DNA of 47,388 nucleotides from an uncultured Lachnospiraceae bacterium (GTDB lineage Bacteria > Bacillota > Clostridia > Lachnospirales > Lachnospiraceae). The translations under genes and the position numbers were made by a program. The notes below the pieces were generated by a model that was not told the origin of the DNA, did not search any database, and saw only the letters and a program-made list of their open reading frames with translations. Positions 34,001 to 41,473 of this stretch are shown here, in pieces; the first letter of the stretch is position 1; every line of letters starts with the position of its first letter. The stretch spans positions 1 through 47,388 of the forward strand of contig CAUEYX010000024.1 of NCBI GenBank assembly GCA_959022495.1, in the 5' to 3' direction.

Positions 34001-35149
34001 CTGTATATGTTCCCCGTTATTGTCCAGCCACTCCTGGGTTCCTGTGCCTTTGGAACCGGTAAAGCTGTCATAATGGATCGTCGTCTTCAACTTAGAAAAG
34101 ACCTGTATCAGCTGTTCCAGCACAGTTTTGACTGCCGCTTCGTCCTGGCTGCCTCCCGCGATCAGCTCCTCTGCGGCTGCCTTTGCCTCTTCATATTCTG
34201 ACAGGCTGGATTCGATATAAATGTATCCTTCGTCCTGCTTCTCCCTAATCTCATCCTGCTGCCCGCTGAGCACCTGCGCAAGATAGCTGATATTATAACC
34301 AGCCTCTATCTCCACATCTCCTGTCCTGCGCACCGCGATCCAGCTGAACATGGGTGCCTCGCCGCTGACTTTTGACAGCTCATAGCTCACAACCCCGGGG
34401 CTGTCGATCTGAAATGAGATCGTCCCTGTCTGATCTGCGCTCCGAAGCTGGATCAGATCACCTTCCACACTCTGCTGGGCTCCCATAAAGTCTGTCCATG
34501 TCACTTTCGGCTGCATATCCCTGGAACGGTTCGCCCCATAAAATTCATGATAGCCTGTTGTCAGTTCATATTTTCCCGCGTCCAGGGCAAAACGGTACGT
34601 CATGGGCGCCGCGCCGCCTGTTTTATCCCGAAGGCCCACAGTATACTTATCCGTGCTGGTGTAACTGTTCGGCCGGTCTCCTCCGTCCACCGTTGAACTC
34701 ACCTTATAAGTGCTGCTGTCAGATACATAGCCCCAGCCGGATTCTTCCGTATAAGCCGCGTCGGACATATCATTCTTAAGTCCATCCTCCAGCGCGGCAA
34801 TCGCCTGGAATGGTTCAGAAACCGCGGCCTGGGTATTTTGATTCAAATATCCGGTTCCTGTGCCCGCGCTTACAAAGTATACCAGGTCTTCCGGAATAAC
34901 TTCCACTGTATATGTGGTTCCATCTGTACTGTCAATTGTGACCGTATCATAAGCACTATGAAAAAGATCCGCGGTCACACTATCCGCCCAGGTTACCCCG
35001 TCCACCGACGGCACTTGTCCTATATATGACGCGATATGTACCGGCGATGTCTCCCGCGCCTGTACCGGAGCCGGCATCATAACCGCTGTCATGCCGGCAC
35101 AGAGCGTCAAGGCCAGCGCCCTCTGTCTGAAACTTCCTCTCTTTCCCAT
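31052..35149 (-). CDS. Wall-anchored GH43-like enzyme (subfamily 24-type, putative exo-beta-1,3-galactanase)
   Basis: A 1365-residue precursor. A signal peptide (to PVQA, ~31) is followed by a module shared with the GH59-like protein (VDGVTWADSVTA) and a carbohydrate-binding-like sandwich (~100-280). Then come a helical FIVAR-like segment (~295-355) and a five-bladed GH43-type propeller (~365-810; IQAHGGQVQW, WIWYGED, ERPKMLYNESTGKYVLVYHA, REAPALFKYDGYYYMITSG). That motif set resembles subfamily 24, exo-beta-1,3-galactanases that lack the usual Asp base. An Ig-like (Big_4) domain, another binding module, FIVAR repeats (~1040-1255), an acidic linker, AAKTGD (~1326), a TM segment and a basic tail follow. 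AAAGGAG precedes the ATG. Confidence 0.82.
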   Translation of the reverse strand: MGKRGSFRQRALALTLCAGMTAVMMPAPVQARETSPVHIASYIGQVPSVDGVTWADSVTADLFHSAYDTVTIDSTDGTTYTVEVIPEDLVYFVSAGTGTGYLNQNTQAAVSEPFQAIAALEDGLKNDMSDAAYTEESGWGYVSDSSTYKVSSTVDGGDRPNSYTSTDKYTVGLRDKTGGAAPMTYRFALDAGKYELTTGYHEFYGANRSRDMQPKVTWTDFMGAQQSVEGDLIQLRSADQTGTISFQIDSPGVVSYELSKVSGEAPMFSWIAVRRTGDVEIEAGYNISYLAQVLSGQQDEIREKQDEGYIYIESSLSEYEEAKAAAEELIAGGSQDEAAVKTVLEQLIQVFSKLKTTIHYDSFTGSKGTGTQEWLDNNGEHIQAHGGQVQWLDTLDLDGDGEAEGGWIWYGEDKTRNGRPIDGVRCYTSPDLYNWTSHGTVLWTHDMVPSKLTADESGIEDDLEALENLKQWAGMSEPSGEVSQEDIDMAKAFTEAYKNADGSYDEENLRLAFRNLFSGYCIVERPKMLYNESTGKYVLVYHADGPSDANIAAWLKDNSKSPSRYTRASMGFAVSDTPYGPFELVNVQRMNYVEGYYDSSQGMARDMNVFIDDTDIDKNGVKDAYAIYSSEENRKMYISLLNEDYTGPATEGTQDSMTLGDGTEIQTFAARVLPADSREAPALFKYDGYYYMITSGTSGWSPNQALYYRADNIYGPYEAMGDPCVGDTDRKTFYSQSTCVFPVDAENGTFIYMGDRWLTGSTGSAAWWSSYVWLPVQLNPDHTLSLNPYEDWSLEDTAMVSPVEVTVTEGQEPQLPEKVTLEYFDGRTEERAVTWDLEGISFENSLFQDVLITGTVEDSDVSAAAEVFVVPDHPEYVIDCANPESETFALVQEMAGENLMQETADQAKTDSSTWGYISALGTDIKSKTDTGSGIYDTGWYALGGKDIAYQMLLPAGANKITLGFQDWWGQYENRPMTVYVQTEGGQETKLCDVPSPGQKLVQASGTVELDTESLVTVTVKRAGSRDPILNWITAENLESQEEPSEPVSKTILERFLNEAKGYVEDGTVSGLVESVQKLFADAIAKGEAVMEDENATREEVIDAAADLMFAIHALEMKAADKTDLEMALELSEMIDLIKYVEAGQEEFLAAKEAAEAVLADGDAMQAETDEAWNRLVEAMDALRLKADKSVLADLISRMEGLDLTAYTEESVSVFRAAFAAANVILGDETISVNDQLKVNDAAAVLQAAYDGLEKNQGGDTEDPDLENPDDPGTENPDNPGTGDPGTDNQNPGGSQGENPSDGDQDQASGNGQNGNSAQNAASVKPAAKTGDVSGMMPAAGVTLILSLAGAVSALAARRKKDRKSI
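31141..32030 (-). repeat. C-terminal FIVAR/anchor module, copy 1 (GH43-like gene)
   Basis: DNA encoding SKTILERFLNEAKGYVEDGT through the linker to AAKTGDVSGMMPAAG. Nearly the same nucleotide sequence recurs at 35,341-36,210 and, more diverged, at 41,540-42,420. Confidence 0.85.
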
Positions 35150-35261
35150 CTATCCTGCTCCTTTTCTCCTGTTTGAGGAAAGCCGGCAGCGCAGACGCCC
35201 TGCCGGCTTTCCTTAAAAGCGCGCTGAGAAATACATAAATTCCCAGCATTGTCAAGATCTC
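35150..35261 (-). terminator. Hairpin between the GH59-like and GH43-like genes
   Basis: The 112-bp gap holds AGGAAAGCCGGCA/TGCCGGCTTTCCT (35176-35213), whose inner AGCCGGCA/TGCCGGCT is shared with the hairpin at 30967-31000. On the minus strand TCAAACAGGAG follows, not a T run, so it may attenuate transcription or mark an mRNA end rather than terminate fully. Confidence 0.45.
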
Positions 35262-38200
35262 TTACTGTCTCGCGCGTCTTCTCATGATCATGACAGCGGC
35301 GATTCCGATCAGTGAGACAAGCGTCACGCCTGCCGCCGGCATCATGCCAGCTGTATCCCCGGTCTTAGCCGCCGGTTTTACGGATGCCGCGTTCTGGGCT
35401 CCGTTTCCGCTCTGGCCGTTTCCAGAAGTCTGATCCTGGGTTCCTGCTGGAGGATTCTGCTCCTGGTTCTGATCGCCTGTTCCCGGATTGTCTGTCCCCG
35501 GATCTTCGGTATCATCTGTTCCCGGATCATCCGGATCTTCCGGGTCTGGGTCTTCTGTATCTCCGCCCTGGATCTTCTCAAGCCCGTCGTACGCTGCCTG
35601 GAGCACTGCCGCCGCGTCGTCTACCTCAGCCTGGTCATCTACAGAAAGTGTCACATCCTCAAAGATCGCGTTTGCCGCCGCGAATGCCGCGCGGAATACG
35701 GTCACACTTTCTTCTGTGTATCCGGTCAGGTCAAGATCTTCCATCTGGCTGATCAGGTCTTCAAGCACAGACTTGTCTGCTTTGAGCCGCAGCGCGTCCA
35801 TAGCTTCCACAAGCCGGTTCCACGCTTCGTCTGTCTCTGCCTGCATAGCGTCGCCATCCGCCAGGACTGCCTCTGCCGCTTCTTTCGCGGCGAGGAACTC
35901 TTCCTGTCCCGCTTCCACGTACTTTGTCAGGTCAATCATCCCTGCCAGCTCAAGCGCCATCTCAAGATCCGTCTTGTCCGCCGCTTTCATCTCCAGCGCG
36001 TGGATGGCAAACATCAGGTCTGCCGCCGCGTCGATTACTTCTTCTCTCGTGGCATTCTCATCTGCCATAACTGCTTCACCCTTCGCGATCGCGTCCGCGA
36101 ACAGCTTCTGTACAGACTCTACCAGACCGCTGACAGTTCCGTCCTCCACATAGCCTTTGGCCTCATTGAGGAAGCGCTCCAGTATGGTCTTGCTCACCGG
36201 CTCTGAGGGCTCTTCGGACGGCTGTCCCGCCACCGCGATGAAGCTCACCTGAATTGCCTGAGACGCTCCCGCTGTCGGTGACACTGCTACCGTAAGCTTT
36301 CCGTCTTCGCCCACCGTGACCTCCTCATAGGCCAGTGTGTCATTGATATTGTTCAGGTACTGATATTTTTCCTGCACAACAGTACCGTTCAACGCAATGT
36401 CCGCATACCTGGTTCCATTGTGGGAGCCATACCATCCGGACGGATCAAACATACCAACATATACATTATACTCGCCGGGCTCTACATCGAACTGATACGT
36501 CAGCGTCTCGTTCCTTGCCGCATATCTCATGCTCTCGAACAGATCTACATTTGTAGTGCGCAACGTTCCGCCTGTACCCAAATATCCGAATCCCGCCTCT
36601 TCACTGTATGCCTGGTCATGGTTCTCTGCTGTATGTAACAGTGTCTTGGCGGACGCATCCATAACCGTGGTGTAATCACTGCTCACCGGGTCCACTGACA
36701 TATTGGCAAAGTACAGAAGGTTATCCGGCATTACGATAACCGGTACGGATACCGTAAGCTGGGTTCCAAGTACAGACATGCCGCCTTCTATGGTTCCTTT
36801 GACCGCGGTCTGTCCGAACATGGTATCAGCCTGTACTACCTCATTCTCCCAGGTAACGTCCATTTCTTTTGTATCGCCGGACGCGGTCAGGACCGTCACT
36901 TTCTCCGGCAGGCCTTCCGCCTTCTTTCCTGCTTTTACTGCCATCAACTTCGGCAGTGTATCATCCTGCACGGAGATCAGCAGGGAGTCGTCTGCGTCCA
37001 GTTTTGAGCCCAGCGTATAGAGGGCGTCGATATTGAGCGTGCCGGATTTCACCATAACTTTTACAGTATGTTTCTCATTCTTAAGCCCGCTCAGGGTGTA
37101 GGACGCGTAACGGTTGGATGACGTGCTTGTGCTTACATCCTTGTCATACGGTGTATCCATATCATCCACATACACGTCCAGAACTGCTGAGGAACCATTT
37201 GTTCCGATAATTGAGAACCCGGTTCCCTCTACTGGAAATTCAAAAGTAAATGCCGCGTTGTCCGCTGTATTGATGGAATTTGTACGATACCACCGGTCCG
37301 CGCTGCCCGCGAGAGAATTGCCCGTCTCACTGGCGCTGCTTACCATCCAGTTCTCATCATACTCAATACTGTCGTCAGAGCCATCCACCATGCCGGACGC
37401 GTAGGGGATTGTCCCCGGTATTGTTTTGACTTCCAGATTGTCAAAATAAATCTTTGTCCAGGATGTGCTCAGTTTCACGCGTCCCGCGTCCATTGACTGG
37501 CTGTCCGAGTAAGCGCATACAGCTTCGCCGTTGATAAACGCGGTTATCTGGCTGTTCTGAGCCGCCAGCTTCACTGTGTATACGCCGTCCTCGGCTTTCG
37601 CGGTACTTCCACTGCCAACAACGCTTCCCGCGCGATACAGTTCCCATCTGCCGCTTCCGTAGATGCGCAGGGTATAACCGTCCTGATTCCAGTTCATGCC
37701 TGTCTGCGTGCGGATGCCAAGACCGGCCCACGCATTGTCGTTATCTGTGGGCATGGTGATATCCACGCCCGCGATATAGTTCATCCAGCGGAAGTCGCCG
37801 ACAATCGTCATCGGGTCTCCGCCATTCCACTGATTCACAGACGCTTCTGAAATCTGCGCCAGACGTCCGTCTTCCACAACCCAGGCGCCATGGGTGTCAA
37901 CCATATACCGAGGTTCATTCCCGCGGGATGTAAGATAGTCTTCTTTTACCGTCTCTTTGGATGCGGCATGATAAATTTCAACATCGTCTTCCTCCGCATA
38001 TTCAAAGTCATCCGCATACAGATATTCATCCTCCGTATCCGTGTTCTTTCCGGTCTCATCCGTGTCGAGAACCGCTCGGTCCTCTGTGTTGATTCCTTCT
38101 GCCGGCATGGAGAGCTCATCCGGAGTTGTTCCTTCCTCTGTGCCGTCTGTATATGTATCCAGGGTGGTAACGGTCAGGATGCTGTACGGCGCCAGCGTGA

Positions 38201-41036
38201 TCTCCCACACGCCGTCCTTCAGCTCTGCCTGGCCTTTATATTTCATATAGCTGTCCGTGGCTGTCTCCCACAGATTCAGGCTGCCCGCTGCTGCCTTGGG
38301 CATATCTTTTGCTTTAATCTGGTATTTTTTCTCATTGCGTGTGTTATTGAGCAGCACGACAGAAAAATCCTCTTTATCCGGGGAGGCAATCGTGATATAA
38401 CTTGCATTGCCATCGATGCCGGACGTGTTGTGCTCACTTGAACTTCCCGCGAATCCGCCTGCGCTCGCCTGGGGAATCATGCGCCAGATTCCAGCCGTAT
38501 TGTCTGCATTCTCCCAGCCAGTCTCCGCGAATCTGGAGAACTGCGCAATGATCTGAAGAACCGGATCATAGTGAATATATCCGGACCATGGGTCGCGGGC
38601 GCTTAACAGCTCTTTGTGCCCGTACTGGATTCCTTCATAAAATCCGCCCACTGCCGGCTGGAAGATATAGTGGGTCCTGCGTGAAGATACGAAGGATACC
38701 ATAAAGCCTTCCGCCATAGCAAGTGGTCCCTGATATCCACCGATACTCTGCTGGCCATACTCCGCTGTTTTATTCTCATGGTACTCCGAGTAACCGAATG
38801 TCGCGCAGCCTTCGCTGTACCATACTTCCTTATCGTCCACATCCGCCATCTTTACATAATCATCTGTAGCATCGGTGCGATAGTGGAATCCGATAATATC
38901 CACCGCGTCATACAGGTCTTTGTCCGCTCTCATGCTGGGCACGATGTTCAGACTCTTGTTCTCATCAGAAGCGATGATGCGGATCTCGTGATACGCGTCA
39001 ATGGCTTCCTGATCAAAATACGCAGGAAAATCCGTCTCATTTTCAATCTTACCTGCGATCCACTTGATGAAGTCTTCATTCGGATCACTGGTTTCATTTT
39101 TATCCGGGTTGATAAAGTCGACCACATACCCGTACTTCTCATATGCGTCGAATACCGTCTCCTTGTACCATGTATAGACTGCCTCATAACCTTTCCCGGT
39201 TCTGTCGCTGTTCCAGTAATCTCTTACCCAGTTCGGCATCTCCCAGCGCAGGAAACTCACCTTTACATCCGGGTTTACTTTCTTCGCGTCCGCCGCGATC
39301 TGGAATCCCGGATCTCTGGAAACATCAGCCTCGTCATCCTCACTGCGCATGGTACAGGAAGATGCCGCTGTGGAGTTATTTCCATCATTTCCCATTTCCA
39401 TTTTGACATGGGTAAAGATCGGGTTGTCTCCGCCGAACAGATACTCCATCATCTCCCAGTAAGCGTCCGGATTCTCTGCTTTGTAGTCCATGAGCAGATT
39501 GCTTGTGCCGTTTCCGCTTAAGAGTCCCCATCCCTTCCATGTAAGGCCGTTCTTATTCTGCGCGGCTGTTTCTACGTCAGCCCCGTCAATCACGATCCTC
39601 GCAGTATCCGGGTCGCGGTCTTTAACTGCTTCCGCCCGTTTCCGCGTCTCCGCGGTAACCGCCGTTTCATCCGCTGTATCTGACACAGAAATATTATCAT
39701 AGTATCCTGTATGCATAAATCCCGTGGCGTAGCTGATACCAAATCCTGCCACGATGCCGCTCTGGGCGCTCAGTTTAAAGCCAAGGCCGATGGTGTCACT
39801 GATCTTCTCCCCATCTCTGTATATGGTAACGTATCCCTGGGAATCATCTTCTGCGTACGCGATTCCCAGACCATACCATACCCGTTTCTCAAATTTCACA
39901 TTCAGTGGGTATTCTGCTGATCCCACAGCCAGGATTGCGGGAGCATCCGCTGTCTTCTGGATGATCTTGAAGTTCGCCGCTGAGGTTCCAATCATCGCGA
40001 TACCGGCTTTCTCCTGAGGCTCCCCTGTAAGCATCAGGTCTGCGTACAGTGTAAATTCCGGTGTACGGAAGTAGCTGTCCGCGGAATCGATTGCCGCGCC
40101 GCCGTCAATCGCGCTGTTTCCTCCGCTGATCCATCCACTTGTCACAGACGCCATCTGTCCGTCTCCAAAATCCGCCGTGAAGGAAGCTCCGTTTCTCACA
40201 GAAACCTTCCCATTGTCTTCCAGCGCTTCACCGGTCTGACCCGGTCCCGGAGTTTCTCCCTCCGACTTCGCAACGCCCAGCCAGCTGATGACCGGCGCCT
40301 GGCTTCCCGTAGATGACACACTGTATGTAACCGTCTGGTCTTCTTTGACTGTCACTGTACTGCTGACAACCTGAACCAGGTTATTCTTGTCTACCGTAAA
40401 ATCTGCAACGGACTGTTTCTCACCATCATGCGTAATGCTGATATTCATAGGCCGGGTCATATTCCACCATTCCTGGTGCCCGGAAGTGAACGTATACGTT
40501 CCCGCCTCCAGTTCCAGCTCATATGACAGAGTCTCTCCCGCGGCGTTATTCCCGTGGTAGATTCCTGTATTTTGTTTGTCCGCGGCATTCGTATTGCCTT
40601 TTGCCTTTATGGAACTGCCGCTCAGTCCCCACTGCGTTTTCCCCTCTATATACAGCTGGTCCGCAGTCTGATTTTTCAAGGTGTCCCCCGCCAGCGCCTT
40701 CACCGCCAGATAGGGAGGCGTGTCATTCTCCTCAGAAGGTGCGTCGCTGTAACTGTCAATAAAGTACACCAATTCCTTCGGCACGACCTCCACCGTGTAA
40801 TCGGTTCCGTCTGTGCTCTCGGCAGTCACCGTCTCATAAGCTGTGTCAAACAGCTCCGCCGTCACGCTGTCCGCCCAGGTCACCCCGTCCACCACGGGAA
40901 TCTCCCCTGCGTAGGCGGCGATGTGCGTCGGCACCGGGTCCGCCGCCTGTGCTGTCACAGGCGCCATCGTAACCGTCATGCCGGCACAAAGCATCAGCGC
41001 CAGCGCTCTTTGTTTCATTCCTGCTGGTCTGCCCAT
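35262..41036 (-). CDS. Wall-anchored GH59-like beta-galactosidase (galactosylceramidase family)
   Basis: A 1924-residue precursor. Signal peptide (to TAQA, ~31); VDGVTWADSVTA module and malectin-like sandwich (~33-235); LamG-like sandwich (~255-460); then a catalytic region (~490-955). The catalytic region has WKGWGLLSGNGTSNLL, FTHVKMEMGNDGNNSTA and VSFLRWEMPNWV, which match GH59 galactosylceramidases. Candidate acid/base Glu is in PDKNETS (~645) and nucleophile in VWYSEGCATFG (~740). A DDFEYAEED... sandwich (~1000-1205), further sandwich and Ig-like (Big_4) domains, a malectin-like module (~1415-1575), FIVAR repeats (~1590-1825), linker, AAKTGD, TM segment and RRRARQ tail follow. Family is fairly sure; galactan as substrate is inferred. 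Confidence 0.82.
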   Translation of the reverse strand: MGRPAGMKQRALALMLCAGMTVTMAPVTAQAADPVPTHIAAYAGEIPVVDGVTWADSVTAELFDTAYETVTAESTDGTDYTVEVVPKELVYFIDSYSDAPSEENDTPPYLAVKALAGDTLKNQTADQLYIEGKTQWGLSGSSIKAKGNTNAADKQNTGIYHGNNAAGETLSYELELEAGTYTFTSGHQEWWNMTRPMNISITHDGEKQSVADFTVDKNNLVQVVSSTVTVKEDQTVTYSVSSTGSQAPVISWLGVAKSEGETPGPGQTGEALEDNGKVSVRNGASFTADFGDGQMASVTSGWISGGNSAIDGGAAIDSADSYFRTPEFTLYADLMLTGEPQEKAGIAMIGTSAANFKIIQKTADAPAILAVGSAEYPLNVKFEKRVWYGLGIAYAEDDSQGYVTIYRDGEKISDTIGLGFKLSAQSGIVAGFGISYATGFMHTGYYDNISVSDTADETAVTAETRKRAEAVKDRDPDTARIVIDGADVETAAQNKNGLTWKGWGLLSGNGTSNLLMDYKAENPDAYWEMMEYLFGGDNPIFTHVKMEMGNDGNNSTAASSCTMRSEDDEADVSRDPGFQIAADAKKVNPDVKVSFLRWEMPNWVRDYWNSDRTGKGYEAVYTWYKETVFDAYEKYGYVVDFINPDKNETSDPNEDFIKWIAGKIENETDFPAYFDQEAIDAYHEIRIIASDENKSLNIVPSMRADKDLYDAVDIIGFHYRTDATDDYVKMADVDDKEVWYSEGCATFGYSEYHENKTAEYGQQSIGGYQGPLAMAEGFMVSFVSSRRTHYIFQPAVGGFYEGIQYGHKELLSARDPWSGYIHYDPVLQIIAQFSRFAETGWENADNTAGIWRMIPQASAGGFAGSSSEHNTSGIDGNASYITIASPDKEDFSVVLLNNTRNEKKYQIKAKDMPKAAAGSLNLWETATDSYMKYKGQAELKDGVWEITLAPYSILTVTTLDTYTDGTEEGTTPDELSMPAEGINTEDRAVLDTDETGKNTDTEDEYLYADDFEYAEEDDVEIYHAASKETVKEDYLTSRGNEPRYMVDTHGAWVVEDGRLAQISEASVNQWNGGDPMTIVGDFRWMNYIAGVDITMPTDNDNAWAGLGIRTQTGMNWNQDGYTLRIYGSGRWELYRAGSVVGSGSTAKAEDGVYTVKLAAQNSQITAFINGEAVCAYSDSQSMDAGRVKLSTSWTKIYFDNLEVKTIPGTIPYASGMVDGSDDSIEYDENWMVSSASETGNSLAGSADRWYRTNSINTADNAAFTFEFPVEGTGFSIIGTNGSSAVLDVYVDDMDTPYDKDVSTSTSSNRYASYTLSGLKNEKHTVKVMVKSGTLNIDALYTLGSKLDADDSLLISVQDDTLPKLMAVKAGKKAEGLPEKVTVLTASGDTKEMDVTWENEVVQADTMFGQTAVKGTIEGGMSVLGTQLTVSVPVIVMPDNLLYFANMSVDPVSSDYTTVMDASAKTLLHTAENHDQAYSEEAGFGYLGTGGTLRTTNVDLFESMRYAARNETLTYQFDVEPGEYNVYVGMFDPSGWYGSHNGTRYADIALNGTVVQEKYQYLNNINDTLAYEEVTVGEDGKLTVAVSPTAGASQAIQVSFIAVAGQPSEEPSEPVSKTILERFLNEAKGYVEDGTVSGLVESVQKLFADAIAKGEAVMADENATREEVIDAAADLMFAIHALEMKAADKTDLEMALELAGMIDLTKYVEAGQEEFLAAKEAAEAVLADGDAMQAETDEAWNRLVEAMDALRLKADKSVLEDLISQMEDLDLTGYTEESVTVFRAAFAAANAIFEDVTLSVDDQAEVDDAAAVLQAAYDGLEKIQGGDTEDPDPEDPDDPGTDDTEDPGTDNPGTGDQNQEQNPPAGTQDQTSGNGQSGNGAQNAASVKPAAKTGDTAGMMPAAGVTLVSLIGIAAVMIMRRRARQ
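35341..36210 (-). repeat. C-terminal FIVAR/anchor module, copy 2 (GH59-like gene)
   Basis: Near-identical at the nucleotide level to copy 1 (31,141-32,030). Long identical runs are visible, for instance in the segments encoding TILERFLNEAKGYVEDGTVS and AETDEAWNRLVEAMDALRLK. Confidence 0.85.
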
Positions 41037-41473
41037 ATTTTTCTCATCCTCCTTCTCTTCCTATGGGTATTTCAGTCCGCCCGCCATATACAGGGCAGAG
41101 AGCAGACTGATACTGAGTTTATTATAAAAATAAGAAAATTTCTTTACTATGCCTTCACCTACGATTTCATTTAATTTTTCTCACAGTATTTTCCATACAG
41201 GCGGACAGCATGTATTATTTACAGATTTTTTGTCTTTTTCATCCTCAGCTCTTGTAATCCGCCACTGGTAAAGTAAATAATGCAGGAGAGCAGCCGGCTC
41301 AAATATACATTCTATTTCAGGGAGAATTTCACTATGGTAACTGAACTTACAGAAAAATCACAATATTAAATCAGCGTCTGGGGGCGTAAAACAGGGCTGC
41401 GGCATGGATGATTCCCGTGCCGCAGCCCTTTTCTATCGCCCTGTTTCTATTCTTTTATTGCTTTTTTCTCTTT
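41037..41473 (-). promoter_or_regulatory. Promoter region of the GH59-like gene
   Basis: A 437-bp gap with no gene. On the minus strand TATAAT (41121-41126) lies 10 bp after GTAAAGAAATT (41137-41147), the same arrangement as at 30841-30867. No canonical -35 box. The part nearest the GH141-like gene holds its terminator (41394-41428). The middle, ~41,170-41,390, shows nothing I can name. Confidence 0.6.
41387..41428 (-). terminator. Terminator of the GH141-like gene
   Basis: Stem GGGCTGCGGCA/TGCCGCAGCCC (41394-41428), followed on the minus strand by TGTTTTA. On the plus strand TTTTCT follows, so it may work both ways. Confidence 0.8.
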
